Assembly: GCA_032164245.1 (NCBI GenBank)
Contig: JAVMKO010000002.1
Span: 175,404,920 to 175,468,919, forward strand
Reading direction: 5' to 3'
DNA length: 64,000 nt
Source of the DNA: Sternotherus odoratus
Lineage: Eukaryota > Chordata > Testudines > Kinosternidae
Position numbers and translations under genes: made by a program. This document shows, in pieces, positions 11,206 through 22,500 of this stretch (its first letter is position 1; each line of letters starts with the position of its first letter). The notes beneath the pieces were generated by a model that did not search any database, had not been told where the DNA came from, and saw only the letters and a list, made by a program, of their open reading frames with translations.

Positions 11206-11641
11206 CAGTTTCCTTTCACTCTGGCATATTTGTGAGACATGCCAAGTTTGTCCTTGATTTTTGATCAGTCACAGACAGGAAATAAAATTGACTTAGTTGC
11301 TCAGCAGGGGCAAGTGAGGGTCTCTTCATTCACCTAGCATTTCCATGTCAGCGTCCCCTAATTAAAACAATTTAACCAAATGCATTTTTATTGTGTTTTA
11401 TTCGTAATGTGATATGAGAGTTAAAGTATTAATTGCTTCTAAAGTTTAAATTGTCAGTTAATATTTCTGTATAAGGAAACATTCATTGCATTCAAATTAA
11501 AGCACCATGTATGCCAGAAGAATGTGTTGTCATGGTATAAAATAGTGTGGTTAGGCTTAGGCAAATGGCAGGTTCTGTTGGAATGAGGATTTTGTGGATC
11601 AAGAAACTGATTGAAGATGAATGTTGGATAGAGAATGGTGA

Positions 11642-11835
11642 CTCAGATTTTAAGGCCAGAGGGGACCATCATGATCCTCTAGTCTGACCTCCTGCACACT
11701 ACAGGACACAGAACCTCACGTACCCACTCCTGTAATAGATCCATAACCTCTGGCTTAGTTACTGAAATCTTCAGATCATGATTTACAGATTTCAAGTTAG
11801 AGAATCCACCAGTCCTCCCAACCCCACTGCCCTAT
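11642..11835 (-). repeat. CR1-like LINE 3' end
   Basis: The string GGGGACCATCATGATCCTCTAGTCTGACCTCC is the reverse orientation of the CR1 3' region, also seen at 20,575 and 35,240. Only about 190 bp survives before the family A LTR. It is 5' truncated, as typical for CR1. Confidence 0.65.
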
Positions 11836-11890
11836 TCAGGGCCACTGCCCTATCCGGGGCCAGACTAGGTCAAAGTAGTAGGGTTGTGAG

Positions 11891-13011
11891 TGTGATGGGC
11901 TGGGATCACAGAAACTCCTTAGGAGCTGCCACCCAAAGTATCAAGGCTACTCCTGCCTCAGTTTCCCTGCCCCAACAGCTTAGGACCTCAGTACCCTGCC
12001 CAGTCTGAGCCACATCCCCTAACAGCTGTGGGCTTTTCTGGAAACAGACAGGAGGTATCCTCACCTCTGGCACTGAGATGCTCAACTCCCAATGGGGTCA
12101 AACCCTGAACAAAATTTGTTTTGCCCTGTATAAAGCTTATACAGGGCAAACTCATAGACTGTTCACCCTCTATAACAATGATAGAGAGATATGCACAGCT
12201 GTTTGCCCCCCCCCCCCCAGGTACCAACATATACTTCAAGTTAATTAATAAGTAAAAAGTGATTTTAATAAAGATAGGAAATAGGATTTAAGTGGTTCCA
12301 AGTAGTAACAGACAGAATAAAGTGAATTACCAAACAAAATAAAGAGAACACACAAATCTAACACTATTAGAGCAAAAAACCTCACCCTCCATGAATTCCT
12401 TCTTTCAGGCTAAACTCTGTTAGCCTGGGTCCAGCAATCACTCGCATCCCCCCTGCAGTCACAGTCCTCTGTTTCAGTTTCTTCCAGGAATCCTTGGGGA
12501 GTGGAGGGCTGTTGTTTGAGCCAGCTGAGAACCAAATGGAGAGGTCTCTCCCAGGTTTATATAGACTTCTCCCTGTGGGTGGAGAGCCCCTCCTCCTTCT
12601 TATCCAGAGTCCACATGGACCCTCAGAGCACATGGACAAAGTAGCAGGTTTGAACCAGACTCCCCTCACCACCAGTCAGGCTGCATTCCTGAGGAGGCTC
12701 GATGTGGATGGGTGTCTACAAAGTTTATTGTTTGCTTGACTGGTTCTCATTTGGGCTTACCTGAGAATAGTTTTTCCACAGAGAGCTGTTCAGCTGCTTT
12801 CCGAAGTCTACATACAACGAACCAAGCACATAGTCAATATTGATAACGCTGAATACAATGCAGACACGACCTACATACAAATAGGATGAACAGATCCAGT
12901 GGATCATTACCTTCACAGAGAGAACTTTTTAGCAAAACCATATTCCAGTAACATCATACATATATACGCCCCCCCTCCCCCATAAAGCCTTATGGGGTAC
13001 ACACAGTCACA
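11891..13011. mobile_element. Solo LTR, family A (1.1 kb)
   Basis: Starts TGTGATGGGC and ends AGTCACA, giving TG...CA termini with TGTGA/TCACA inverted ends. The flanks GTGAG (11,886-11,890) and GCGAG (13,012-13,016) are a 5-bp duplication with one change. Fragments of the same LTR occur at 1-733 and 1,825-2,013. AT-rich stretches contain several AATAAA. Orientation is unresolved and no coding region is attached. Confidence 0.75.
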
Positions 13012-14684
13012 GCGAGTTGCTGGAGGAACTGTTGCTCTCTCGGGGCTGGGCCCTCAGCTCCCAGAGTAACTGCTGCTGCTGTGTGCCCAACTACTGCACC
13101 AATTGCTGTACCTGCTGGCTCTCAGTCAGGTATTTAATGAGTTTCTCAAACACAATTTTTTTCCTCTTACAGTTCCCAATGGTGGGCTGCTGTGGCAGGG
13201 CTTCTTACTGAAGAGGTCAGGCCAATGCCTGCGTTCTCCACCAAGTATAGTCCGTTGGGGGAAATGGCCCCTCCGGTCTGTGGGAAGCCAATCTGCCTCA
13301 CTACATCTTTGGAAAAGTGGGGTTTTTACCCACAAAAGCTTCTTCCCAAATAAATCTGTTAGTATTTAAGTATTAACCCTTTTGTACTTCCTGTCCTGCC
13401 CACGGACTTTTGGCAGGAGGGTTGAGCATAGGGTGACTCCCCCCAGCGGGTTTCAGTGAGGAGGCTCTCCCCCTCCAGGTTTGTGGGCGGCCTCACTACA
13501 GTCAATCAGCTGAGAGTGATATGTTTTTGTTTTAGGATATAAGTAGTGCAAGACTTCCACTTCCGAAAATTCTTTGTAAATCTAACAACAGCTGAATTTG
13601 CACTGCCAAAGACCTCCTGGAGAGCCTGAATAACTTTTGAAAAATTAAGAACCTCAGCAAAAAGAAATACATCTTCAAGTTTTGAACAGTTTCATAAGAA
13701 CTGCAAGTGAAAACTGGAATTGATCTAGTTCCTTGAAATTAGTAGCAAGAAATATTACTGCTTGTGAAGTAATGAGATCATCTGAAAGCAAATGAATGGA
13801 AAGAGTTATGTGAGGAAGCTGAAAACATAGCCAAGGAACCAGAAATTGCCTTTTCTCCTCCGGCAGTAGCAAAAGTTGACCTCAGCATTGCAAACCAGCA
13901 AGGCCATAAAGAACAATCAAAATGTACTCCAAGCTAGGACAGTTCTTTGTTTCTGTTCTACTATCCTGTGCTGGATGAATGATTGCTGAGCTTGGTAGAC
14001 AATTCACCTCGAACTCTAGCTAGTAGTCTGATTTTTTTATATTTTAGGCTTTCCCCACACTGAAGTCTGAAATGTCACCCTGCAGCAAGTTGCCACTTCA
14101 GTAAAGATTGCTTAGAATGGAGTTAATAATGCAAACACTGACACGGTCTGTAAACTGTATTCTAGCCTAAAATCTGGAATACTAATAAAATACATGTTCT
14201 GAAAAAGAACTAATTTGACAACAGTTAACCCCATAAGACTACCCTTCCACTGCAGTCAATTCCATTTTTAATCTGTTCCAGAATAAATAACACTTTTATT
14301 CCAGAATATTAATGCACTTCCAAAATAGAGTAACTATTCCAGAATAAGGTGATTTTTATTCTGGAATGCAGTGTTCACACAGGAAACTGTTCCGGAATAG
14401 CTGTTGCAGAACAGCTTATTCCCATCAATTACTCCATGCTGACAAACAAAACCTAAGGCAAACTGAATAAGGGTTGCACAACCAGGTGCTTAATGATCAT
14501 CCTTGAAGTAATAACACATGATGCCCTGCGCTTCCATCTGTGGGGTGTTTCATATAATATCAATATTTTTGTTGTAAATGGCTGTGAATGAGACCATTGA
14601 CTGTGGTATTTAAAAAAGAAAACAAAAGTGGGTAAAGATAAAGTTTCGGTTTCTCTTTTAATGAATCAGCCCCAAAATACAGTA
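13012..14684. other. No gene; TTCCAGAATA-rich patch
   Basis: No ORF with a recognisable domain. Between 14,270 and 14,415 the motif TTCCAGAATA or its complement recurs about six times, as in some reptilian hAT MITEs, but I could not define boundaries. A GC-moderate stretch at 13,017-13,200 might be retroelement interior; the evidence is weak. Confidence 0.4.
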
Positions 14685-15013
14685 CAGTAAACCCTCGATT
14701 TAACGGACCTCGATTTAACGGACTTTGGATGCAACAGACAAAATTTCTGAGCAAGTCTGATGCATCCGAAATCCATTTCTCGCGGGCGGGCTGCCGGCTC
14801 CCGCCCGAGTCCCACCAGCGGGCGAGCTGGCTGACAGTTCCCGGCTGCCGCCCGGGTCCCAGCAGCGGGCGGGCTGCGGGGCTGCCGCCCCGACCCTGTG
14901 GCGGGCGGGCTGCTGCTCCGACAGCTCTTTTTTTATTATTATTAAATAACAGACTTTTAGATTTAACGGACACCCCCTCGCCCAAATTAGTCCATTAAAT
15001 GGAGGTTTTACTG
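14685..15013. mobile_element. Tigger/pogo-like MITE, second family
   Basis: TIRs CAGTAAACCCTCGATTTAAC and, on the complement of the right end, CAGTAAAACCTCCATTTAAT are each bordered by TA (14,683-14,684 and 15,014-15,015). The interior is GC-rich with repeats of GCGGGCGGGCTGC type and has no transposase. The TIR layout parallels the MITE at 2,553-3,293. Confidence 0.82.
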
Positions 15014-15823
15014 TATGTTGAAAGTCCAAAATAGAAAGAATAAGAGGAGCAGTCACAAAATCTCATTGAAAAATGGCTCAAGACTCTATTATTTTTGGTT
15101 ATTCTGAATTTTACCTTATACCTAATAAGGGAGACACAATTGGGACCAAAATACTTATGTCCTTCATTGTTACATATCCAGGTTCATTTCTACTGCAGTA
15201 CCCCAGAATTCAACATTCAGAGCCATCAAAGCTACTAGTACTTCTAAGGATGCAAGAGAATGGAGCTAATGTAAGATGAAGGTTTTTTAAAAGAGCTTTA
15301 AAAAACCTATTATTTGCCTCTGGGTATTTTCTTCATATGTCAAAACATTTTAAAAATCTGACACTGGTGTACGGCAGAGAGTAGCAGCTCTAAAAGTGTG
15401 GTGACTGTCTATTTGGTTAATGTTATACACTCAACAATTTGCAAGGTGAATTTGCATTCAGAGAGATCACTTGGTTTATTCATTCAATGCTCCCATGCAT
15501 TCGAAGAGATTATTAAAATTTCCCAAACCTGTTAAGCATGTTAATGTTCTTGTTTTGTGGGTTTGTGATAAACTTAATTTTAAGAGCAAGGAATTTGACT
15601 ATGTGGGGTCCAACTCTGCTCCCACTGAAATTTATGTTCAAACTCAGTTGGTGAAAGATCAGTCCTTTAGGCTTGGTCTATAAAGCCGCTTATGTTGACC
15701 TAACTAGGTTAGTGTCTACACTACAGCCTCTCTGTTGTAAGTTCCCTACCACATCAACACAATAACTCCACTTCCAGGAGATGCATAGGGGCCATGTTGT
15801 TGTAGTTAGGGCAGAGAAGGAGA
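15014..15823. other. No gene; partial hAT MITE-like end
   Basis: Non-coding. Near 15,671-15,730 the sequence GGCTTGGTCTATAAAGCCGC followed by AGTGTCTACACTACAGCC resembles ends of reptilian hAT MITEs, but no matching right end or duplication was found. Confidence 0.35.
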
Positions 15824-15833
15824 GTTAATAACA

Positions 15834-16647
15834 TAGGCATGTGTATGGGATGTGCCGGGTGTGGCCAGGCACACCCTAATTCAGGGGTGGGCAAACTACG
15901 GCCCGTGGGCTGGATCCGGTCCGTCAGTGCTCTGGATCTGGCCCACACATTTTCCACTGCTGTGGTGCTGCAGCCTGCTCAGCTCTGGGAAGCGGCTGGC
16001 AGCACGTCTCTGCGGCCCCTGGGGGAGGGGGATCAGAGAGCTCTGAGTGCTGTTCTTGCCTGTGGATACCTCCCCTGAAGCTCCCATTGGCCGGGAATGG
16101 GGAGCTATGGCCAATAGGAGCTTCAGGGAAGGGAATCACAGGCGCACCTGTGGAGCCCTCTGCTCCCCCTCCCCCAGGGCTGGGAGGGCCGGGGTGTGGG
16201 CTACTTCCTGGAGCAGAGCGGCGTGGGGCCAGGGCCAGGCCAGGCAGAGAGGAAGCCTGCCCTGGCCCCGCTCGGAACCACTCCAGGTAAGCAGCACCGG
16301 GCTGGAGCCCACACCCCAAATCCCTCCTGCCCCTTGCTGCACCTCAACCCCCTGCCCTGAACCTCCTGCAACACTCTGTGCCCCAGCCTCTTTGTATACG
16401 CCTGGTTACCATTATAGCAAAAAAATTGGTATTTGGGGTCTCATTTTTTAAGTTTATATTTTTTAAGTAAAGTTTAGTTGTTAATTAAAAAAAAATTAAG
16501 TTTAGTTAAATTTTAGTTTATTTAGTTTGATGAATAAAAATAATGTCCTTTATGATTGAGTATTCAATAAATGTTCACCTTTGAAAAAATAATAAAATAA
16601 AATTCCCTGGGTGCACACCCTCATGAAATGTGCTGCACACGACTATG
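15834..16647. mobile_element. Unclassified 0.8-kb insertion with 10-bp TSD
   Basis: The insert is flanked by a perfect 10-bp duplication GTTAATAACA (15,824-15,833 and 16,648-16,657). Its ends show weak inversion: TAGGCATGTGTATG on the left versus CATAGTCGTGTGCAGC on the right complement. A hAT MITE start (CAGGGGTGGGCAAACTACGG, 15,882) lies inside and appears right-truncated. The GC-rich middle yields several long fortuitous ORFs. The superfamily is uncertain. Confidence 0.55.
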
Positions 16648-16867
16648 GTTAATAACACAGATGACATCGAGAAGCCTTGAGGAGTTTAATGCTTGGTTTG
16701 CTTCAATCTTCACTAAAAAAAGGGTCAGTGTGACCAGAGCCTTAACACAATACTAACAACTGGGGGAAGGAACACAAGCCAGACTAGTGAAAGAACAGGT
16801 TAAAGAATACTTAGAAAGCAGTAGATGTATTCAAGTCTGCAGGGCCTGATGATACTTATGGAACTAG

Positions 16868-18264
16868 GGGTATGTCTTCACTACAGCAGTAGGTCGATTT
16901 CCCTTAAGTCGATTTTCTAAAGCAGACTGCATAAAGTCGACTTAGTGCGTCCCCACAAAGCACAGCAGGTTGACAGTGTCTGTCCTTACAACTTTTGCAA
17001 GGGTCGACATAGCGAGCATTGCACTGTGGGTAGATACCCCACCGTACCGGGAGTCCCCAGCAGGCATCACCTTTCGGGGCAGTCGGGCACGCTCCCCAGG
17101 GGACCAGCCACCAGTCCAAGCAGCTCCGTGGCTCCCCGAGAAGCCCTGCGCCGGCTCCCCCCGCCCGAGCAGGTCCGCAGACCCCTGCCCGAGCAGCCCC
17201 ACACCGGATCCCCTGCCCGCCCGCCCGAGCAGCTCCGTGCCGGATCCTCCCGTGCCCGCCCGCCCGAGCAGCTCCGCGCCGGCTCCCCCCCCCCCGCCCG
17301 AGCAGCTCCGCAGACCCCTGCTCGGGCGGGCTGTGGGGGCGCGGACCTTCTTGGGCGGGCGGGGGGGGGGGAGCCGTCGCAGAGCTGCTCTGGCGGGCAC
17401 GGGGGTCTGCAGAGCTGCTCGGGCGGGGCGAATCGGCACGGGGTTGCTCGGGCGGGCGGCCGGGGGTTCCGCGGACCTGCTCGGGCAGGCACGGGGGAGC
17501 CGGTGCGGGGCTGCTCGGACTGGTGGCTGGGGCATTGTGGAAGGTCGGAGGCTTAATGTCACATGCATCCTCACTAACTGACAATCGACCCAGAGAGGTC
17601 GATTTCAGCGCTACTCCTCTCGTTAGGGAGGAGTACAGAAGACGATTTTGAGGTCCCTTTAAATCAGTGTTTCTCAAATAGTGGGGCGCGCCCCCCAGGG
17701 GGGGCGCGAGGCTCCGTAAAGGGGGGCTCGTTTGACGTGCGCCATGCGCCGCTTGGAGCGGAACATGCTGCCCACGCGGGGCAGCGCGCGCTCGGGGCAG
17801 GCGCGGGCCAGCGAGCCGAGCGCGGCGCGGCGCAGCCTCACCGCGTAGCCCTGCGGCTTGCTGGGCTGCCGCGGCTCCGCCGCCACGGCAGCATCGCCCC
17901 GCCAGCCCGCCCGCGGGCCCCGCGCAGCGCACGGCCCGGCGCAGAGCCGCGCTCAGTCACCGGCCGGCCGGGCGCGCATCCCCCGGGCGAGGCGCCCCCG
18001 CCTCCCGCCTGCCATCCTGGCCGGGCACGCCGGGCCGCTGCGCCCTAGATATAGGCTGGCGCCCGGCAGGGGTGGCGCCGGCGAGGGGCGGAGAGGAGCG
18101 GGGGGGGGCGAAATGTTTTCTTCTTCCTAGGGGGGGCACGACAGAAAAAAATTGAGAAGCACTGCTTTAAATCGACTTTAATGGCATGCATGTGAGGACG
18201 GGTACATGTTTATATCGACTTAACGTCGCTAAAGTCGACGTTAAGCCCTAGTAGGGACCAGCCC
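16868..18264. mobile_element. hAT-like MITE with GC-rich inverted core
   Basis: The ends GGGTATGTCTTCACTA and (complement of right end) GGGCTGGTCCCTACTA, with internal GTCGATTT/AAATCGAC inverted motifs, resemble reptilian hAT MITEs. The flanks GGAACTAG and TAACTGAC are only a poor 8-bp duplication. The core from about 17,130 to 17,540 is a GC-rich array: GCCCGAGCAGCTCCG units on one side, CGGAGCTGCTCGGGC-type units on the other, so it can fold on itself. A second hAT MITE lies inside at 17,665. The family recurs at 25,138. Confidence 0.6.
17665..18164. mobile_element. Nested hAT MITE carrying CpG-rich cargo
   Basis: TIRs CAGTGTTTCTCAA and TTGAGAAGCACTG are bordered by a perfect 8-bp duplication CTTTAAAT (17,657-17,664 and 18,165-18,172). 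The middle 300 bp (about 17,735-18,050) is strongly CpG-rich and unlike the ends, resembling a promoter or first exon. All long ORFs across it result from base composition as far as I can tell. Confidence 0.85.
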
Positions 18265-19670
18265 TAACTGACGCAATCTAGGAACGCTGAGTGTTTATCT
18301 TCAAGAACTCATGAATGACAGGTTAGTTCCCAGAGGGCTAGGGAAGGGCAAACATAGTACTTATCTCTAAAAGGGGAACAAAGAGCACTTAGAGAATTAT
18401 AGATCAGTGACCCCAACGTGATACCTAGAAAAATACCGGAACAAATTATTAAACAATCACTTTGTAAGCATCTGGACGATAACAGGGTAATAAGTAATAG
18501 TCTGCAATGGTTTTCTAAGAGAACAATCATATTAGGCCAACCTCATTTTCTTTTTTGACAAGATTACTGGCCTACTGAATAGGGAGGAGGGCAGTAAATA
18601 TAATTTATCTTGATTATAGTAAGGCTTTTGACACTGTCCCATATAACAGTCCCATAAGCAAACTAGGGAAATGTGGGCTATATGACATTATTATAAGGCA
18701 GGTGCAGAACTGATTGAAATACCAAACTCAAGAAGTAATTATCAATGGTTTACAGTCAAATGGAGAGAATTTATCTAACAGGATCCCACAAGGGGCTCTA
18801 TTCTGGGGTCAGTATGATTCAACATTTTAGTTAACTACATGGATAATAAAATGGAGAGTATGCTTATAACATTTGTGAATGACATCAAGCTGAGAAGGGC
18901 TGGAAGCACTTGGAAGGACAAGATAAGAATTCAAAACGACCTTGACAAATTGGAGAATTGGTCTGAAATCAACAAGATTAAATTCAATAAAGACAAATGG
19001 AAAGTCACTTACAAAGGAAAAATCAAATACACAACTCCACAATAAGAAGTAAATTGCTAGGCAGCCATATTATAGAAAAGGATCACAAATTGAATATTAG
19101 CCAACAATGTCTTGCAGTTAGAAAATAGACTAACACTATTCTAGGGTGTATTAGCAGGAAAGTCATATGTAAGACATACTTCCACTCTGCATGGCTTTGG
19201 TGAGGCCGCAGCTGGAGTACAGCATCCAGGCATGAGTGCTATACTGTATGAAATGTGCACAAATCAGAGAGAGTTTTGTTGCCAGAGGAGGCAACAAAAA
19301 TAACAAAAGGTTTAAGAAACCTAATCCTGAGAAAATGTTAAGAAATTGGGTATATTTACTCTTGAGAAAAGAAGACTGAGGTGAGACTTGGTAAGTTTTC
19401 AGATATATTGAAGACTGTTATAAAGAGGATGGTGATCAGTTGTTCTCCACATCCACTGAACGTAGGACAAGAAGTACTGGGCTTAATAATCAGCAAGGGA
19501 AATTTAGGTTAGATATTAGGAAAAACTTTCTAACTATAAGGGTAGTTAATATTGGAGTAGGTTACCAAGAACAGGTTGGACTAACACCTGTCAGGAATGG
19601 TCTTTGCACAGGAGATCAGCTAAGATGACCTCTCAAGGTCCTTTTCAGGCCTAGATTTCTATGCTCCGAT

Positions 19671-20560
19671 ATGACACAAATCCTACAATGGGGAAGTGTT
19701 AACAGGAAGATAAAATGGAACTCCATGTGAAATCTTAAGTATCCCGTTTGCTACTCTATCTGTGTAGCTTATAGGCTTGAATTTAGATCTACTGAAGATC
19801 AACTCTGAATCTTTAAAGTAATATTGGTCTGCCTTCAGAAAATAATTTGTTAATGAGATTAAATGGTCTGCTTGTGTTTGCAGTGTCCACTGGAAGATCT
19901 CTGTATGGCTTTCAGGAACTCCAAAGTTAACCTCCACTGAACTTTTGTCTTCCACTCTTAATTTGCTCTTCCCTACTGTCACTCCAATCTATCTGTAGTT
20001 CACCAAATTTCTGCCAAAGTTTCCAACTTCTTTGGAAGTACAGCACTTGGAATTTTTTCCCAGTTATGTGATATTTCAATGAGACTTTTCCAAGTGACAT
20101 TAAGTTCCTTATCCAAAATGTTTAAGTGTCTTGTGTCTGTGTTTCTTGTACTTTCCAGGGTCTACCTTAGCAAAGCTGTCTAACCACCTTACTATCAAAA
20201 CACCTCCGAAGTGATGAGATTTCTAGACAGTAAATGCTGCTGGCTAAGTTAAACCAGAGAGATCATGGATTAATGCATTTAGTTTCCTTCATGTTAAAAA
20301 TGACTTTTGATAAGCACAGAGACCTCATCAATTCCTTTTCAGACAACACATTTTTCTCTTCACAGGCATCCAAGTTTCAATATATTTTTTTAACAAGAGT
20401 ACAGATTTCATTGGTAAAAAGAAAATTGACATGTTTTCTAACTTGAATTCAAGAACTCCACTTCATCCTCTGCAGTCACAGTCCAATCCAATATCTTATC
20501 AATACATTTCATCCTTAACATAGTGCCATCACACACACCTCCATTCCCCCAGTACATAAT
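19671..20560. other. No gene seen
   Basis: AT-rich non-coding sequence between two CR1 copies that face each other's 3' ends. A 99-codon minus ORF at 19,683-19,982 has no recognisable domain. Confidence 0.45.
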
Positions 20561-22500
20561 AATCATACAATCATGGGACCTCCAGAGGTCATTTAGTCCA
20601 GTCCCCTGCACACATGGCAGGACTAGGTATTATCTAGACCATCCCTGACAGATGTTTGTCTAACCTGCTCTTAAACATCTCCAATGAGGGAGATTCCACA
20701 GCCTCCCCAGGCAATTTATTCTAGTGTTTAACTACCCGACAGGAAGTCTTTCCTAATGTCCAACCTAAATAGCCCTTGTGCAATTTAAGCCCATTGCTTC
20801 TTGTCCTGTCCTCAGAGGTTAAGGAGAACAATTCTTCTCCCTTCTTGTAACAACCTTTTATGTACTTGAAAATTGTTATGTCCCTCCCCCTACCCATTCT
20901 TCTCTTCTCCAGATTGAAAAAACTTTAATCTTCCTTCATAGGTCATGTTTTCTAGACCTTTAATAATTTTTGTTGCTCTTTTTCCAATTTGTTCACATCT
21001 TTCCTGAAATGTGGCACCAGATACAATATTCCAGTTCCTAATCAGCATGGAGTAGAGTAGAAGAGTTACTTTGTGTCTTGCTTACAACTCTTACTAGTAC
21101 ATCCCAGAATTATGTTTGCTTTTTTTTTTTTTGCACAACAGTGTTAAGCTATTGACTCCTATTTATCTTGCAATTCACTATGACCTCCGCAGTACTCCTT
21201 CCTAGGTAGTCATTTCCCATTTTGTATTTGTGCAACTGATTGTTCCTTCCTAAAGTGGAATACTTTGCATTTGTCATTATTGAATTTCATCCTATTTATT
21301 TCTGACTATTTGTCTGGATCATTTTGAATTATAATCCAATCCTCCAAAGCACTTGCAACCATTCCCAGTTTGGTGTCATCCACAAACTTTGTAAGTGTAC
21401 TCTCTATGCCATTATCTAAATCACTGATGAAGATATTGAACAGAACTGATCACTGCAGAAGCCCATTCATTATGCCCTTCCGGCTTGACTGTGAACCATG
21501 GATAACTCTCTGGGAATGATTTTGAAACCAGTTATGCACCCATCTTATAGTAGCTACATCTTCAGGTTGTATTTCCCTAGTTTGTTTATAAGACGGTCAT
21601 GTGAGACAGTATCAAAACCCCTTACTAAAGTCAAGATATACCACATCTATCGCTTACCTTCTATCCACAAGGCTTGGTTACCCTGTCAAAGAAATCTATT
21701 AGGTTGGTTTTACACAAATTTGTCCTTGACAGATCCATGCTGACTGGTACATATCACCCTATTATCTTCTAGGTTTGAAAATTGATTGCTTAATTATTTT
21801 CTCTATTATCTTTCTGGGTACTGAAGGTAAGCAGACTAGTCTGTAATTACCCAGGCTGTCCTTATTTCCTTAATAGATTGGCACTATATTTGCCATTTTC
21901 CAGTCCTCTAGAATCTCTTTGGTCTTTCGTGATTATCTTTGAAAAGTCATGGATGTCTCTGAAATCTCTTTAGTCAGCTCCTTGATATTTTAGTGTGTAT
22001 TTCATCAGAGCCTTGTGACTTGAAGACTTCTAACTTGTCTCAGAATCAGGGAGGTAGCCGTGTTAGTCTGGAATAGCAGAGGTAACAAAGTCCTGTGGCA
22101 CCTTAAAGACTAACTATAAAGTTTTGAAGCATGAGCTTTCGTGGGTATTAGCCCACGAAAGCTCATGCTTCAAAACTTTATAGTTAGTCTTTAAGGTGCC
22201 ACAGGACTTTGTTACCTCTAACTTGTCTCAGTAATTTGTAACTTCTTTCTCTATTTTAGCCTCTGATCCTAGCTCATTTTCACTGTCATTAACTATGTTA
22301 GATGTCCATTACTAGCCTTTTTGGTGAAAACTGAAACAAAAATAGTAATTTAGCACTTCTGCCATTTCCACATTTTCTCTTACTGTTTCCCCCTCCTAAC
22401 TGAGTAATGGGCCTATCCTGTCCTTGGTCTTCCTCTTATTTCTAATGTATAATAATATTTCCTTTTCAATTTTAGGTGTTTCAGGAATGTGAAAAAAAAT
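20560..22500 (-). repeat. CR1-like LINE, minus strand, interrupted
   Basis: The 3' end lies near 20,570 (ATCATGGGACCTCCAGAGGTCATTTAGTCCAG is the CR1 tail in reverse), and the body extends rightwards, so the element is read on the minus strand. The sequence is typical degenerate CR1 3' UTR and reverse transcriptase tail. A palindromic repeat was inserted at 22,044. The right (5') end is diffuse. Confidence 0.65.
22044..22216. mobile_element. Short palindromic repeat with 15-bp TSD
   Basis: Same family and same left end (AATCAGGGAGGTAGCCGTG) as the element at 4,617. It is flanked by a perfect 15-bp duplication TCTAACTTGTCTCAG (22,029-22,043 and 22,217-22,231). The inverted arms are much shorter here (about 65 bp) and fold back inside the motif GTGGGTATTAGCCCAC. 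The two copies share outer ends but differ in how much of the arm is duplicated. Confidence 0.75.

Larger units (their letters stand above)
16648..19670 (+). pseudogene. CR1 LINE reverse transcriptase remnant, interrupted
   Basis: A 5'-truncated CR1-type LINE on the plus strand. The frame near 18,607-18,640 reads LDYSKAFDTVP, the conserved reverse transcriptase segment with the first catalytic Asp. Near 18,870-18,990 the degenerate box FVNDIKL followed by IRIQNDLDKLENW corresponds to the region normally carrying the FADD catalytic pair. The 3' end near 19,640-19,665 has the CR1-style GACCTCTCAAGGTCC tail. Numerous stops show it is dead. A 1.4-kb MITE (16,868-18,264) splits it. Confidence 0.8.

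Noticed and set aside
13103..13369. Host exon candidate right of the family A LTR
   Set aside because: ORFs on both strands, no splice-bounded frame and no recognisable domain.
16904..17932. 342-codon minus ORF and overlapping plus/minus ORFs of over 200 codons
   Set aside because: They lie in GC-rich repeats inside two nested MITEs, are open on both strands at once, and cross the MITE boundary at 17,665. No domain is visible.
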